Below are positions 25,155 through 34,712 of a stretch of 64,000 bases of DNA, in pieces. The DNA is from WJJR01 sp964440935. Lineage in GTDB: Bacteria > Zixibacteria > MSB-5A5 > WJJR01. The stretch's first letter is position 1. The number at the start of each line of letters is the position of its first letter. The notes under the pieces were generated by a model. The model made no database searches. It saw nothing but the letters and a program-made list of their open reading frames with translations, and was not told where the DNA came from. A program made the position numbers and the translations under genes. The stretch is taken from contig CAYTTY010000005.1 in NCBI GenBank assembly GCA_964440935.1, forward strand, positions 1 through 64,000. Reading direction: 5' to 3'.

Positions 25155-27077
25155 TTACTGCTTGATGTTGACCAGTTCGTTGAGCAACTGATCGGACGTT
25201 GTGATCACCCGCGCGTTGGCCTGGAAACCACGCTGGGACGTAATCACGTTCGTAAATTCCTCCGCCAGATCGACGTTGGATCCCTCGAGGGCCCCGGATG
25301 AAATAGTGGCATTGACTGTCGCACCGGCAACGCCGCGAACCGCATCACCGGAGTTGGCCGATGCGGCAAACATCGTTTCACCGGCCTTCAGCAAACCACC
25401 CGGGTTGTTGAAATCAGCCAGGATGACTTGGGCCAGCGTACGCGAGACACCGTTGGTGAAGATACCCGTGATCACGCCGCGTTCGTCGATCGAAATCTTA
25501 TCGAGCATACCGAGCCCATAACCGTTCTGGTTCTTGGCAATGGCCGAGAAGTTTGATGAAAATCCGGTGAGTCCGTCAAAGTCGCCACCGGTCCCTGGGA
25601 ACAGTTTCATGGACATTACGGCCGCACCGTTGTTCGGGTCGATGGACAATGAATCGGACAAGTCGTCAAACGTGTACCGAGACAAGGACCCATCGGAGTT
25701 GAATGCCACCGTGCCTTCGTCACCCGAGACCGGGAGTTCATTCCCGGCGGCAGTCGCTTTCCAGCGCCACAGATTCGGTGTCGCTTGCTTGGTAAACGTG
25801 AACACAATCGTATGTTTGCCACCCTGCGTGTCATAGGTGGTGATCGAGGTGGCGTGTTGGGTGTCCAAGGTCTCGATCACTGCTGTGCCGGCGGCCAATT
25901 GGGATGATGAAATGATGTTTACACCGCCGTTGCCCAGCCCCTTAATGCCGGTCACCAACCCCGTGGTCTGATTCAAAGTGACTTCCAGTACCGTTCCGTT
26001 GATGGGATTGCCGGTATTTGGGACAAAGTTGTCGGTCACCGTGAATGTGTGCGCGGTACCGTTATTGGCCTGGAATTGGTTTCCGACAGCGGCTCCGAAG
26101 ATGATGTTGGCCACGTCGCCGGCCACGGCCACGTTGCTGTTGACATTGTAGGCGGTCCCGTCACCGGCATAGTCGCGGGTAACGCGAATCTGTCCGGTAC
26201 CGGACTCAAAGCTGGCGCTCATGCCCGGGACTTTGGAGATCGCGGCCACCAACTCAGATACGGTCGAATTGAGTGTCAACCCAGTGACGAGAACATCCGA
26301 TCCGCCGTCGACGTTGAACGTCAATCCAGAATCCAAACCCACCTGGGTCACGCCGAGTGAACCGAGCGTGTCACTCATATTCAGACCGGCGGTACCCGAC
26401 AAGGCCGTCGAATTGGTAGGCTGACTCCCTGCAATGGTCAGCGTGTGTGTACCGCCCGCGCCATCGGCCGCCACACCGGTGACACTGTCGATGTTCGTTC
26501 CGCCGGCGGAAGTGAGCGACGCTTCCGAGGTCGTCGCAGTGGCATTCAGGTTGTTCGCCAGGAAGATCTCGGTGGTGGCTTTGGCGGGATCTTGTTGGCC
26601 GAACGGCAACACGATGTTTCCGATCGCGGTCGTGGCCGGAATCGTGCCATCGGTATTGGCCATCTTGCCTTGCACGTAGAATCCGTTGGCCGGATTGACC
26701 AAGTTCGAGTTGGAGTCGAGACCGAATGCACCGGCACGCGTGTAGAACTCCTGCACACCGTCAGACAAGATGAAGAACCCCGAGCCCTGGAGCGCAAGGT
26801 CAGTCAGTTCACCGGTCGTTTCCAATCCACCTTGCTGGAAACGGTTGTCGACGGATGCGACCTGCATGCCGAGACCAAGCTGTACCGGATTGGTACCGCC
26901 GGAGTTGTTTGACGGACGTGCCGCACCGCGGATGGTTTGCACCAGTGCTTCACGGAACGTGACGCGCCCGCCTTTGAAGCCAATTGTGTTGATGTTTGCG
27001 ATGTTGTCTCCAACCAGATTGAGGCGCACCATGTGGTTACGCAATCCGGAGACTCCCGCAAAAAGCGAGGCCATCAT
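25155..27077 (-). CDS. flgE: Flagellar hook protein FlgE
   Basis: 640 aa, longer than the enterobacterial 400 because the central exposed domains are enlarged. The N-terminus has MVRLNLVGDNIANINTIGFK and the C-terminus has VDLAEEFTNVITSQRGFQAN, the paired D0 helices of hook proteins. The FlgE-like NPANGFYVQG and GLGMLDKISIDERGVITGIF segments are also present (in parts). The region about 200-380 is rich in Gly, Thr, Asn and Val with serine runs, typical of a surface-exposed insert. FlgE builds the universal joint. A strong GGGAGG precedes the ATG, and the ORF overlaps the previous gene by four bases. Confidence 0.97.
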   Translation of the reverse strand: MMASLFAGVSGLRNHMVRLNLVGDNIANINTIGFKGGRVTFREALVQTIRGAARPSNNSGGTNPVQLGLGMQVASVDNRFQQGGLETTGELTDLALQGSGFFILSDGVQEFYTRAGAFGLDSNSNLVNPANGFYVQGKMANTDGTIPATTAIGNIVLPFGQQDPAKATTEIFLANNLNATATTSEASLTSAGGTNIDSVTGVAADGAGGTHTLTIAGSQPTNSTALSGTAGLNMSDTLGSLGVTQVGLDSGLTFNVDGGSDVLVTGLTLNSTVSELVAAISKVPGMSASFESGTGQIRVTRDYAGDGTAYNVNSNVAVAGDVANIIFGAAVGNQFQANNGTAHTFTVTDNFVPNTGNPINGTVLEVTLNQTTGLVTGIKGLGNGGVNIISSSQLAAGTAVIETLDTQHATSITTYDTQGGKHTIVFTFTKQATPNLWRWKATAAGNELPVSGDEGTVAFNSDGSLSRYTFDDLSDSLSIDPNNGAAVMSMKLFPGTGGDFDGLTGFSSNFSAIAKNQNGYGLGMLDKISIDERGVITGIFTNGVSRTLAQVILADFNNPGGLLKAGETMFAASANSGDAVRGVAGATVNATISSGALEGSNVDLAEEFTNVITSQRGFQANARVITTSDQLLNELVNIKQ

Positions 27078-27568
27078 AGCAGGGATCCTCCCTTTTGGAC
27101 CGCGGCTCCCTCGGTTGAGGTCCAGCCGGACGATCGTGGTGACCGATTAACGTTATCATTGTTATCATTTGGAGATGACGATTCCTGCGGAAGCACAATG
27201 GCCGAATCGATGTGGGTGAACACACCAGCTTCAAGTTTTGTGCGCCCCAGGGCCGTCTTGACTGTGCGATTGGGAACAGAGGCAATGACCGCCAGATCAT
27301 CGAGTAGGAACAGGGCCTCCTTCGATCCTTTCTGTGTCGCGAGGTCAAACGCGGTATTGAGACGTTTGATTGTACCTTCGGTCGGGATCAATCCCCGACG
27401 CACCATGCGGTCGGCCGCGTGGGCCGAAACGACAATCTTGTGTTGATCGAGCTTCTGCCGCAGCACACGCGCAAACTCCCCCCTGTCGGCGGGTGCGTTG
27501 GTTTGCACCTTCGGGGTGTTGGTCAGCGCCTGCGAGGCGGCTGCGCGAATGTCGCTAATCACACTCAT
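27074..27568 (-). CDS. Flagellar operon protein, TIGR02530 type
   Basis: 164 aa. The segment about 50-145 has the family pattern: VVSAHAADRMVRRGL, then LNTAFDLATQKGSKEALFLL, then DDLAVIASVPNRTVKTALGR and VFTHIDSAIV. Such proteins sit between flgD and flgE in Firmicutes, Thermotogae and others, as here; their role, probably in hook assembly, is not established. The C-terminal 25 residues are Asn/Ser/Arg rich. It overlaps flgE by four bases. Confidence 0.85.
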   Translation of the reverse strand: MSVISDIRAAASQALTNTPKVQTNAPADRGEFARVLRQKLDQHKIVVSAHAADRMVRRGLIPTEGTIKRLNTAFDLATQKGSKEALFLLDDLAVIASVPNRTVKTALGRTKLEAGVFTHIDSAIVLPQESSSPNDNNDNVNRSPRSSGWTSTEGAAVQKGGSLL

Positions 27569-27580
27569 TGCGATTATCCT

Positions 27581-28273
27581 CTACTCGTCAACCGCGGACA
27601 CTTGAATCACGTTGCTGATCGGAACCATGGCCTTGCCGATCATCAGCATGGCACTACCGTCGAGATACCGCACCCCATCAACGGTTCCGGAGAAATAGGC
27701 CTGCGAGGGAATGTCATTGCCTTCGTTGTCGGAGGCCAAAACACGCAGGTGGTAGGTTCCCGCCGGTGCACGGTTACCCTGCCGATCGTTCCCGTCCCAT
27801 TCAACGCTGTGAGCGCCTGCTCCGGTCGCACCATCGTTCAATACCTGCACGACTGCACCGCTGCCGTCAGTGATCTCCAGACGAACATTGGCGGCACCCT
27901 GCCCCAATTCGTAATTAATCGTCGTCGGGCCGGAGTCATCGAGCACGACTGACTCGGAATCGACCCGGACGTTGCGGCCGATCAGGGACGTCGCCATGGT
28001 GTTGTTAATGGTCTGCGAAAGCATGGAGCTCCACTCGAGAGAATTCTCCAAGTTGTCATTCATATTGTAGAGCTGCTCGAGCTGCGTAAACTGAGCCAGC
28101 TGGGCAATGAATTGTTCATCCTTGACCGGCTCCAACGGATCCTGGTTGGCGAGACGAGTGACGAACAGCTTTAAGAAATCGTCCTTCCCCAGATCGTTGA
28201 GTCCGGTGATGCGCTCTGCGGCTTGTTGTGTCGTTCCGGTGTTAATCTGATCAACTGGTGTTACGGTAGTCAT
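27581..28273 (-). CDS. flgD: Hook cap scaffold protein FlgD
   Basis: 230 aa. The N-terminal signature LGKDDFLKLFVTRLANQDPL, then PVKDEQFIAQLAQFTQLEQL (about 28-70), is diagnostic of FlgD, which caps the growing hook. The C-terminal half contains a FlgD Ig-like part with VEWDGNDRQGNRAPAGTYHL (about 165-185). Length is typical. It follows fliK by 14 bp. Confidence 0.96.
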   Translation of the reverse strand: MTTVTPVDQINTGTTQQAAERITGLNDLGKDDFLKLFVTRLANQDPLEPVKDEQFIAQLAQFTQLEQLYNMNDNLENSLEWSSMLSQTINNTMATSLIGRNVRVDSESVVLDDSGPTTINYELGQGAANVRLEITDGSGAVVQVLNDGATGAGAHSVEWDGNDRQGNRAPAGTYHLRVLASDNEGNDIPSQAYFSGTVDGVRYLDGSAMLMIGKAMVPISNVIQVSAVDE

Positions 28274-28287
28274 GAACGACTCCCTGC

Positions 28288-30216
28288 TTATGCCACGAGA
28301 TCGAGACGCCCCACGGCGACACGACTCGGCGTATCGATTTCAGTGTTGGCGAAGACCGCCGGCGTGTGATATTGGCCCGTTGGCTGTGAGTCACCATTCT
28401 GATGTTGGTGAGGCGATCCGGAATGATCCTGCGACTGGTCACGCAGCCACGGATTGCCACCATCGTTCTGATTCGGTGTGTTGGGGTTAAACGGCTGGCG
28501 GGCATCACCCCGCGACGTTCCGACAACTTCCAGACGTTCGACACGCACGCCGGCATCGGCGAGGGACTTGTGCAAATCACCGATGTTGCGTTCAACGATG
28601 TCACGCGTCTGCTCGGAACGGATCCGCATGGTTCCGATAATTCCGTTGCCACTTGATGTCAAATCGACACGGATATGGCCCCATCCCGGCGGTTCGATCC
28701 GAACGCGCACCTGGCCCGGCACCTGAATGGGCTTGGGCGTTTCGACGATGAATTGACGGGATTGCGTCGGTTCCGGCGTCGCCGGTTTCTCTGCAGACTG
28801 TCCCGCATTAGCAAGCGATTGAATGGTCGTCGTTTGATTGTGCGTAAGATTCTCAGAACCAGTTGGCGATTGCTGATTCACGCTGTGAACGATCTGTGCT
28901 TCGGCCACATTCGGCTTGATTGACTGCTTCTGTTGAGATGCCGGTATTGGTTCATTCACTGGCGCCATCTCGCTCGATGTGGAGTTGGCTGCTCCAGATG
29001 GTGCAGTCTTGGACTCCACCGCAAATTCGTGTCGAATCGGCTCGGCGTCAGCGCCTTTTGAACGAGACTGAGACCTGATCAGTTTCTCCGGTTGTTCATT
29101 GGAATGGACGGCAACGGCAGAGACATTCTGTTCGGTATTCCCGGCAGCGGCTTCGGGATTGGCATCGGGCTGCTTCGACATCTGTTCAGCGATATTTGAC
29201 TCGGCAACGCTTGCCCCTTGAATGGGGGACGATTCTTTGTGGCCGAAGTGGACCTTCGTGGACTCGGTCTTGTGTGTATCTTCTTGATTGCTGTAGGACG
29301 ATGCTGTGTCGTCCTGATCCACTATGGCTGTATGTACACCGTGCTCGGTAGTCTGCTGCGGTGCTTTCGCTGACGACTGTTTTGCGGTCTCTGCTGAGAG
29401 CGGTTCAACTTGGACCGTCGTCCGCGCTTGGTCTTTGGTTGAAGCGGTGCTGGCATCCTTCGTTATTTCGAGCAAATCATCGGTATCTACCGGAATAGCT
29501 CCGTCTGCGATGTGCTGATTCCCATTTTCGTGGCCCGATTGCGGTTTCGCCGAATTGGTTTCAGTGAAAGCGTTCTCCCGCTTGATGCTTAGGACTTCCG
29601 GAGATATCTCGGAGTCCTTTGACGCGACCACCGGACCACCGTCTGTGACGAGAACGTCCTGCACTGGGACAGTCCCGTGCTCGGTAGGCGGAGGGACTTT
29701 CTCGGCGTTCCCTGAAATTAGCTCTGGCGCAGCCTCTCCACTCTGATCTCGGACGTGCTGTGCCAAACTACCCTGTAAACGCGTGCTCGCCTTATGTGGC
29801 AATGCAGGCTGGTCGGTCTCATCTTGAGCATCCACAGCATCGGTGGGCAGCGTCACATCAACATCGTTGCCTGCACGTGCTGTCGCGAGCTGGTGCGCAG
29901 CCACTAAGTCAGCCGGCACCGATGAGAGCGCATCTGGAGTGCCCTCAGTCACTGCCGTGAGATTGATCGCGAGATTCGTACCATCTTCCGACACTGTGAT
30001 TTCAGTTAGATCCACGGTCAACGGAAGTGATTCCTGCTCGGCGTCCGTTAGGAAGGCGAATTCATCAGTCTGCGGCTCACGGCCCAGTAACATTGCGAGC
30101 GCGTCGGCGAATGCGGCATTTCCGGCGTCTCCTGTTGCCGTTGAGCCGACCTTCTCTTCCGGCACATTGCCGGAGAGTATCAGATGGGCCAGGATATCGG
30201 ACGGTATATGTGTCAC
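28288..30216 (-). CDS. fliK: Hook-length control protein FliK
   Basis: 642 aa. Only the C-terminal hook-length domain is conserved (about 500-580): VRVRIEPPGWGHIRVDLTS, then IIGTMRIRSEQTRDIVERNI and LHKSLADAGVRVERLEV. The long N-terminal part (about 80-490) is low-complexity, rich in Thr, Ser, Glu, Gln and Ala, as expected for a molecular ruler that unfolds in the channel. At 642 aa it is longer than Salmonella FliK (405), which agrees with a longer hook or a different ruler geometry. The GTG overlaps the stop of the motE-like gene. Confidence 0.92.
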   Translation of the reverse strand: MTHIPSDILAHLILSGNVPEEKVGSTATGDAGNAAFADALAMLLGREPQTDEFAFLTDAEQESLPLTVDLTEITVSEDGTNLAINLTAVTEGTPDALSSVPADLVAAHQLATARAGNDVDVTLPTDAVDAQDETDQPALPHKASTRLQGSLAQHVRDQSGEAAPELISGNAEKVPPPTEHGTVPVQDVLVTDGGPVVASKDSEISPEVLSIKRENAFTETNSAKPQSGHENGNQHIADGAIPVDTDDLLEITKDASTASTKDQARTTVQVEPLSAETAKQSSAKAPQQTTEHGVHTAIVDQDDTASSYSNQEDTHKTESTKVHFGHKESSPIQGASVAESNIAEQMSKQPDANPEAAAGNTEQNVSAVAVHSNEQPEKLIRSQSRSKGADAEPIRHEFAVESKTAPSGAANSTSSEMAPVNEPIPASQQKQSIKPNVAEAQIVHSVNQQSPTGSENLTHNQTTTIQSLANAGQSAEKPATPEPTQSRQFIVETPKPIQVPGQVRVRIEPPGWGHIRVDLTSSGNGIIGTMRIRSEQTRDIVERNIGDLHKSLADAGVRVERLEVVGTSRGDARQPFNPNTPNQNDGGNPWLRDQSQDHSGSPHQHQNGDSQPTGQYHTPAVFANTEIDTPSRVAVGRLDLVA

Positions 30217-30875
30217 GGCGTGTTCAACGTCCCTTCCGATTGAATCAATTCCATGGTAATCTTCGCCGCGCGTTCGGGCGGTAATGTCGCCAATACGCGC
30301 GAGGCGGTCTGCGGCTTCATCCGCGGCAGCACATCCATAATCGTGCTGTTATCCAAATTGGCAATCAGCCCGCTCATTTCGTCGGGTTTCATCGCATCGA
30401 GCAACTTGGCGATATAGGACAGCTTCTCCTCGGCGATCGCGTGCTTCTTGTTCATGAGATCTTCAACTTCGGACCGCAGTGCTTCGAGTTCTTTGCGTTC
30501 TTTGGCGAGCTTGCGCTCCTCGGCTTCGATCTCTTTGCGGCGTTGATCGAGCAGTGCGACTTCGGCAATCGTGTCTATGGCCTGAGTCTGTTGCGCTTGC
30601 TCAACCGCTGCGGCAGCTTCGCCGTACTTGGACACGTAGTTCTGTGACGAGGCCGATGATGAGCCCGCATCATCAGATGCCTGCGTTTCGGCGGCGCCCT
30701 CCGGCAGTGGTGGATCAAAGACACCCATCATGTAGCTGAAGACGGCCAGAAAGACCACGAAGCTGACAATCGCCGAGATGATGATCGTCAACGGGCTGAT
30801 CGACTTGCCCTTCTGAGGCTCATCCGACGTTTCCGCGTCAGTCGCCTTGGACTTGGACTCGGTCTTGTCTTCCAA
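30213..30875 (-). CDS. MotE-like flagellar protein with MgtE_N-type domain
   Basis: 220 aa from a TTG at 30875. One transmembrane helix (about 30-50), a Ser/Ala linker, a long coiled coil (about 85-150) and a C-terminal MgtE-N/FliG-like helical domain (LLDAMKPDEMSGLIANLDNS, then VLPRMKPQTASRVLATLPPE) give the MotE architecture. MotE helps FliL or stators assemble. The start is uncertain. The TTG has no ribosome site, while a perfect GGAGG lies eight bases before an in-frame ATC at 30908, which would give 231 aa beginning (M)AADEKDKKE. A sigma-54-type promoter lies further upstream. Confidence 0.82.
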   Translation of the reverse strand: MEDKTESKSKATDAETSDEPQKGKSISPLTIIISAIVSFVVFLAVFSYMMGVFDPPLPEGAAETQASDDAGSSSASSQNYVSKYGEAAAAVEQAQQTQAIDTIAEVALLDQRRKEIEAEERKLAKERKELEALRSEVEDLMNKKHAIAEEKLSYIAKLLDAMKPDEMSGLIANLDNSTIMDVLPRMKPQTASRVLATLPPERAAKITMELIQSEGTLNTP

Positions 30876-30951
30876 GGTCTCTTTTTTGTCTTTCTCGTCG
30901 GCTGCGATAACAGCACCCTCCGTTTGGGAACACTGCCCCGCAATGCGCAGT

Positions 30952-30965
30952 GCAAGCGGTGTGCC
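30952..30965 (-). promoter_or_regulatory. Sigma-54-type promoter before the motE-like gene
   Basis: Minus-strand AGGCACACCGCTTGCA fits TGGCACR-N4-TTGCW at every invariant base. The predicted start site is near 30940, ahead of the GGAGG at 30917-30921. It lies in the 217-bp gap after fliJ and would drive motE-like-fliK-flgD-flgE, the hook genes. Confidence 0.75.
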
Positions 30966-31092
30966 TGAACGTTTCAGTGTGGCTTGCTGGGGCGTATCTT
31001 ATTGTAGTTGAGTGGATTCAGGTTTCGACCAGTTGCGGCGCCAGTCCGCATCGCCGCGCTTATGACCTTGTTGAGAACGCGTTTTTCCGGTG

Positions 31093-31575
31093 CTATCCGG
31101 TAATAACTTCCTCCCCATGCTTCCCCTCTTCTCGTTGCCGCTGGAGATACCGGTCGACGGCCGTATCGTCATGCACCTTCTGCTCGGCGCGCCGTGCGGC
31201 GAGATCATGCTCCTGGCGTTGCTTATCTCTGAGCCGAACATAGCGTTCCACCTCGCCGGATTTTTCGACAAGCCGCTCGCGCGCCTTTTCGACTTCGTTC
31301 AACGCTGCCTTGGTCGTCTTTGCCTGATTGGCCACACGCATTTCGGCCGCCCGCATGGCGTCGCGCGCGGAATTCCACGACCAAGCCGCGGATACATGAC
31401 GGCCCAAGTGGCGATAAGACGTTGTGAGGCGTTCGCGCTCGCGTAGTTCGTGGCGAAGCTGCTCTTGCTCTTGATCGAAGAGCCGACGTTTCTCGGCCAG
31501 TTCCAGAGCGCACTGCTGCTTCTCTGCTTCACGCAGGTGCAATAGGCGTTCCAGTCGAAATCGAAAAGCACGCAT
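31093..31575 (-). CDS. fliJ: Flagellar export chaperone FliJ
   Basis: 160 aa, nearly continuous antiparallel coiled coil. The start FRFRLERLLHLREAEKQQCA is typical of FliJ (F.F.LE.LL..R...E). FliJ is the central stalk of the FliI ATPase ring. It begins 5 bp after fliI. Confidence 0.93.
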   Translation of the reverse strand: MRAFRFRLERLLHLREAEKQQCALELAEKRRLFDQEQEQLRHELRERERLTTSYRHLGRHVSAAWSWNSARDAMRAAEMRVANQAKTTKAALNEVEKARERLVEKSGEVERYVRLRDKQRQEHDLAARRAEQKVHDDTAVDRYLQRQREEGKHGEEVITG

Positions 31576-31580
31576 GACTG

Positions 31581-32966
31581 CTACGGAGCGGCGCTGCCGT
31601 TTGTCTCAGTGGTCGGTTTGGTTAGGATCGTACGCAGTGTACTCCAAGTGGCATCGGCGTCTGTAAACTCGTCAACCTGCTGGCGCAAGAAACCGTTGAG
31701 TTCCTTGATCACGTCAATGGCGCGATCAATGTCCGGCGAGGAACCGCGTTTGTACGCTCCCACGCTGATCAGATCTTCGGCTTCGCGGTATGTGGCGAGA
31801 ATATCCCGTGCCATGCCTGCCAGGTCGCGTTCCTCGCGCGTGAGTACATCATTAGCGACTCGTGAAATCGAATCGAGTACATCGACCGCCGGAAAGTGAT
31901 TCTGCGATGCAACGCGCCGCGACAGCGCAATATGACCATCAAGAATGGCACGACACGAATCAGAGATCGGCTCGGCCATGTCATCACCTTCGACCAATAC
32001 CGAATAGACTCCGGTAATCGAACCGCGTGAGTCGCGCCCGGCACGTTCGAGCAGGCGCGGCAGCATGGCGAAGACCGACGGCGGGAAGCCGCGGGTCGTT
32101 GGCGGTTCGCCGATTGATAACCCGACCTCGCGCTGGGCAAGTGCCCAGCGGGTGATGGAATCGACAAGCAGCATCACGTCAACGCCACGGTCACGGAAGT
32201 ATTCCGCAATCGTCGTTGCTGTATGCGCCGCTTTCAGACGCATTAGTGCTGGTTGGTCCGACGTGCACACAACGGTAACGCTACGCTTCATCCCTTCCGG
32301 TCCCAGATCGCGTTCGATGAAATCGCGAACTTCCTTGCCGCGTTCGCCAACAAGTGCGATCACGTTGACATCGGCGGATGATGTGCGGGCAATCATTCCC
32401 AGCAACGTGCTCTTCCCTACGCCGGAGCCGGCAAACAGTCCGATGCGTTGTCCTTTCCCGAGGGTCATTAGTGTGTCGATGACACGGACACCGGTGTTCA
32501 GACGGTCTATTACACGTGGACGATGCAGCGGGTGTGGCGGCGACGCGTCGAGCGAACGTTGTACATCGGCGAGGATCGCGCTGCCGCCGTCAATTGGATT
32601 GCCCAAAGCATCGACCACACGCCCCAGCATGGCTTCACTTACACCAATGGTGAGCGACTCACCGGTTGCGGTGACCACCCACCCCGGGCCGATTCCCTGG
32701 CGCTCACCGATTGGCATCAGCAGCACACGGCCCTGGCGAAAGCCCACGACCTCGGCCGGGAGACGGCGACGCCCGGAGATGTCTTCGAGCATACACAGGT
32801 CGCCGACTTTGACATGAGGACCGTCGGCTTCGATCGTCAGACCGACGAGGCCTACGACTCGCCCCGTTGGGCGCACCGCCTCGGCGGACTTAACGACCGA
32901 GCTGTACTCCGACCAGGGCGTGGTCGGCATCGGGAATCGGTCCTGTAATGTGAGGGATGGCGCCAT
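31581..32966 (-). CDS. fliI: Flagellar export ATPase FliI
   Basis: 461 aa. The F1-type ATPase core is complete: Walker A GLFAGSGVGKSTLLG (about 175-189), the Glu-containing VGERGKEVRDFIE, Walker B DVMLLVDSITRWALAQREV (about 260) and the GEPPTTRGFPPSVFAMLPRL stretch. Unlike FlhF and FlhG in the same locus, all nucleotide-binding residues are intact. FliI releases chaperone-bound cargo at the export gate. Confidence 0.98.
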   Translation of the reverse strand: MAPSLTLQDRFPMPTTPWSEYSSVVKSAEAVRPTGRVVGLVGLTIEADGPHVKVGDLCMLEDISGRRRLPAEVVGFRQGRVLLMPIGERQGIGPGWVVTATGESLTIGVSEAMLGRVVDALGNPIDGGSAILADVQRSLDASPPHPLHRPRVIDRLNTGVRVIDTLMTLGKGQRIGLFAGSGVGKSTLLGMIARTSSADVNVIALVGERGKEVRDFIERDLGPEGMKRSVTVVCTSDQPALMRLKAAHTATTIAEYFRDRGVDVMLLVDSITRWALAQREVGLSIGEPPTTRGFPPSVFAMLPRLLERAGRDSRGSITGVYSVLVEGDDMAEPISDSCRAILDGHIALSRRVASQNHFPAVDVLDSISRVANDVLTREERDLAGMARDILATYREAEDLISVGAYKRGSSPDIDRAIDVIKELNGFLRQQVDEFTDADATWSTLRTILTKPTTETNGSAAP

Positions 32967-32974
32967 GACCGACC

Positions 32975-33688
32975 TTACTCCTCGGATTGTGCCGGAGTGG
33001 CGGCGTTGTTGCGTCGCGAGGCGGCGTGCTGCATGAGAACACTCTTGAGAATTGCCAGTTGTTTTTCAATTCGTGCATCGACGACACCTAATTCGGTTTC
33101 TACAAGGCATCCGCCAACGCTGATCTGATCATCCGCCAACACCCGCAGTTTGCGAAAACCACGGAACTCTTCCAGCCGACGTTCGAACGTCTTTTCGACG
33201 AATTCCAGATCTTTGGGATGACAACGGACGGTGGCGCGGTCACCACTGCCCAACTGCTCAAATGCCGCCTTCAATGCCCGCTCGATGTGACTACGGACAG
33301 GAGGACGTTCTCCGAGAATCTGTTCGAGTGCGAGACACACCAATTCCACGGCCTGCTTCTCGTTTTCGGCAAACCAGTCGGCACGTGTCCGTACGAATTC
33401 CTCGGCAATCGATTCGATCAGCTTGGTAAGTCGTGCGTTTTGTTCGTTGATGGTCGACTTCGCCATCGCCGAGCCATCGCGATATCCGTTTTGGTATGCC
33501 TGCTCGAGCGCTGTCTGATGTTCTTCGCGTACCTGTTCCAACTTGCTGTTATATTGATGTTCGACTTCCCGAACGGAGTATGGCCGGTTATCAACGGGAG
33601 CAGGCGCGCCACGCGCCGCTTCACCGATTCGATAATGACGTTCTGAGACCTGTGTGCTACGGAGGACCCGGTCAGATGATGATGTCAT
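32975..33688 (-). CDS. fliH: FliH, regulator of the export ATPase
   Basis: 237 aa from the ATG at 33688 (GGAGG upstream), overlapping the fliG end by 17 bp; a longer frame to 33820 is rejected. A coiled coil (about 45-100) includes an AYQNGYRDGSAMAK stretch with the small-residue spacing typical of FliH. The C-terminal domain contains VRCHPKDLEFVEKTF and ISVGGCLVETELGVVDARIEKQL, the conserved FliH/YscL end. FliH holds FliI at the C ring. Confidence 0.93.
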   Translation of the reverse strand: MTSSSDRVLRSTQVSERHYRIGEAARGAPAPVDNRPYSVREVEHQYNSKLEQVREEHQTALEQAYQNGYRDGSAMAKSTINEQNARLTKLIESIAEEFVRTRADWFAENEKQAVELVCLALEQILGERPPVRSHIERALKAAFEQLGSGDRATVRCHPKDLEFVEKTFERRLEEFRGFRKLRVLADDQISVGGCLVETELGVVDARIEKQLAILKSVLMQHAASRRNNAATPAQSEE

Positions 33689-34709
33689 CTTTGCCTCCGC
33701 CACGGCCGGTGATGACAATTTGGCCCTCGGCCTCAAGACGGCGCACCGATTCCACGATGCGTTGCTGGGCCGCCTCGACTTCGGAGAGACGCATCGGGCC
33801 AAGGAATTCAATTTCTTCACGGATCATCGTGCCGACACGTTCCGACACATTGCTGAAGATCTTATGCTTTACGTCTTCCGACGCGGCTTTCATGGCAACC
33901 GCGAGATCCTTGGTTTCGACTTCCTTGAGGACTTTCTGAATTGAGCGGTCGTCGAGAAGATTGAGATCTTCGAAGACGAACATCAGGTTCTTAATTTCGT
34001 TGGCCAATTCGGGATCTTCGCCTTCCAACACACTCATGATGCGGCGTTCGGTTAATGTGTCGACGATGTTCAAAATATCGGCCACGGCCTTGGCGCCGCC
34101 GGATACTGACAGGTCGCGGGTGCTCGTCGTCTCGAACTGGGATTCGAGTACTTCTTCGAGCTGACGCAAGACTTCCGGCGAAATGCGCTCCATGGTTGCC
34201 AGGCGAATGGCGACTTCGGCCTGCAATTCGGCGGGCAAGTCGCCCAGGACCGCTGCGGCCTGTTTCGACGGAAGCTGTGTTAAGATCAATGAAATCGTCT
34301 GTGGATGTTCACTTTGGATGAAATTGATCAGATGACGCGGATCGATGTTCTTCAGCAACTCAAAACCCGTCTTGTGGAGCGTACCCTCGAGTCGCATGAG
34401 GATTGTCTCAGCTTTGGTCTTCCCGAAGGCCTGGTCAAGCAGGCCGCGGGCGTAGTCGATGCCGCCCTGCCCGACATACTGACGCGCCATGAAGATCGTG
34501 TGGCATTCTTCGAGCACATCATGTTCGAGCTTCGGCGGCACATCGCCCATGTTGGCGATTTCCACCGTGAGCTTTTCGACCTCGCGTTCGCTGAGATTCT
34601 TGAGCACATCGGCGGCCACTTCCTTGCCCAACGCCACCAATGTAATAGCGGCCTTACGGACGGGCGTCAGCTCGTCCTTGATTGATTGTCCCGGGGGTGC
34701 GTCGGTCAT
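33672..34709 (-). CDS. fliG: Flagellar motor switch protein FliG
   Basis: 345 aa. FliG couples the rotor to the stator. All three domains are present: the N-terminal part (KAAITLVALGKEVAADVLKN), the middle EHPQTISLILTQLPSKQAA (near residue 130) and the C-terminal torque domain with NEIKNLMFVFEDLNLLDDRSIQKVLKEV (in parts) and the charged MREEIEFLGPMRLSEVEAAQ. The EHPQ motif that binds FliM is intact. Confidence 0.98.
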   Translation of the reverse strand: MTDAPPGQSIKDELTPVRKAAITLVALGKEVAADVLKNLSEREVEKLTVEIANMGDVPPKLEHDVLEECHTIFMARQYVGQGGIDYARGLLDQAFGKTKAETILMRLEGTLHKTGFELLKNIDPRHLINFIQSEHPQTISLILTQLPSKQAAAVLGDLPAELQAEVAIRLATMERISPEVLRQLEEVLESQFETTSTRDLSVSGGAKAVADILNIVDTLTERRIMSVLEGEDPELANEIKNLMFVFEDLNLLDDRSIQKVLKEVETKDLAVAMKAASEDVKHKIFSNVSERVGTMIREEIEFLGPMRLSEVEAAQQRIVESVRRLEAEGQIVITGRGGGKDDIII

Positions 34710-34712
34710 CAG

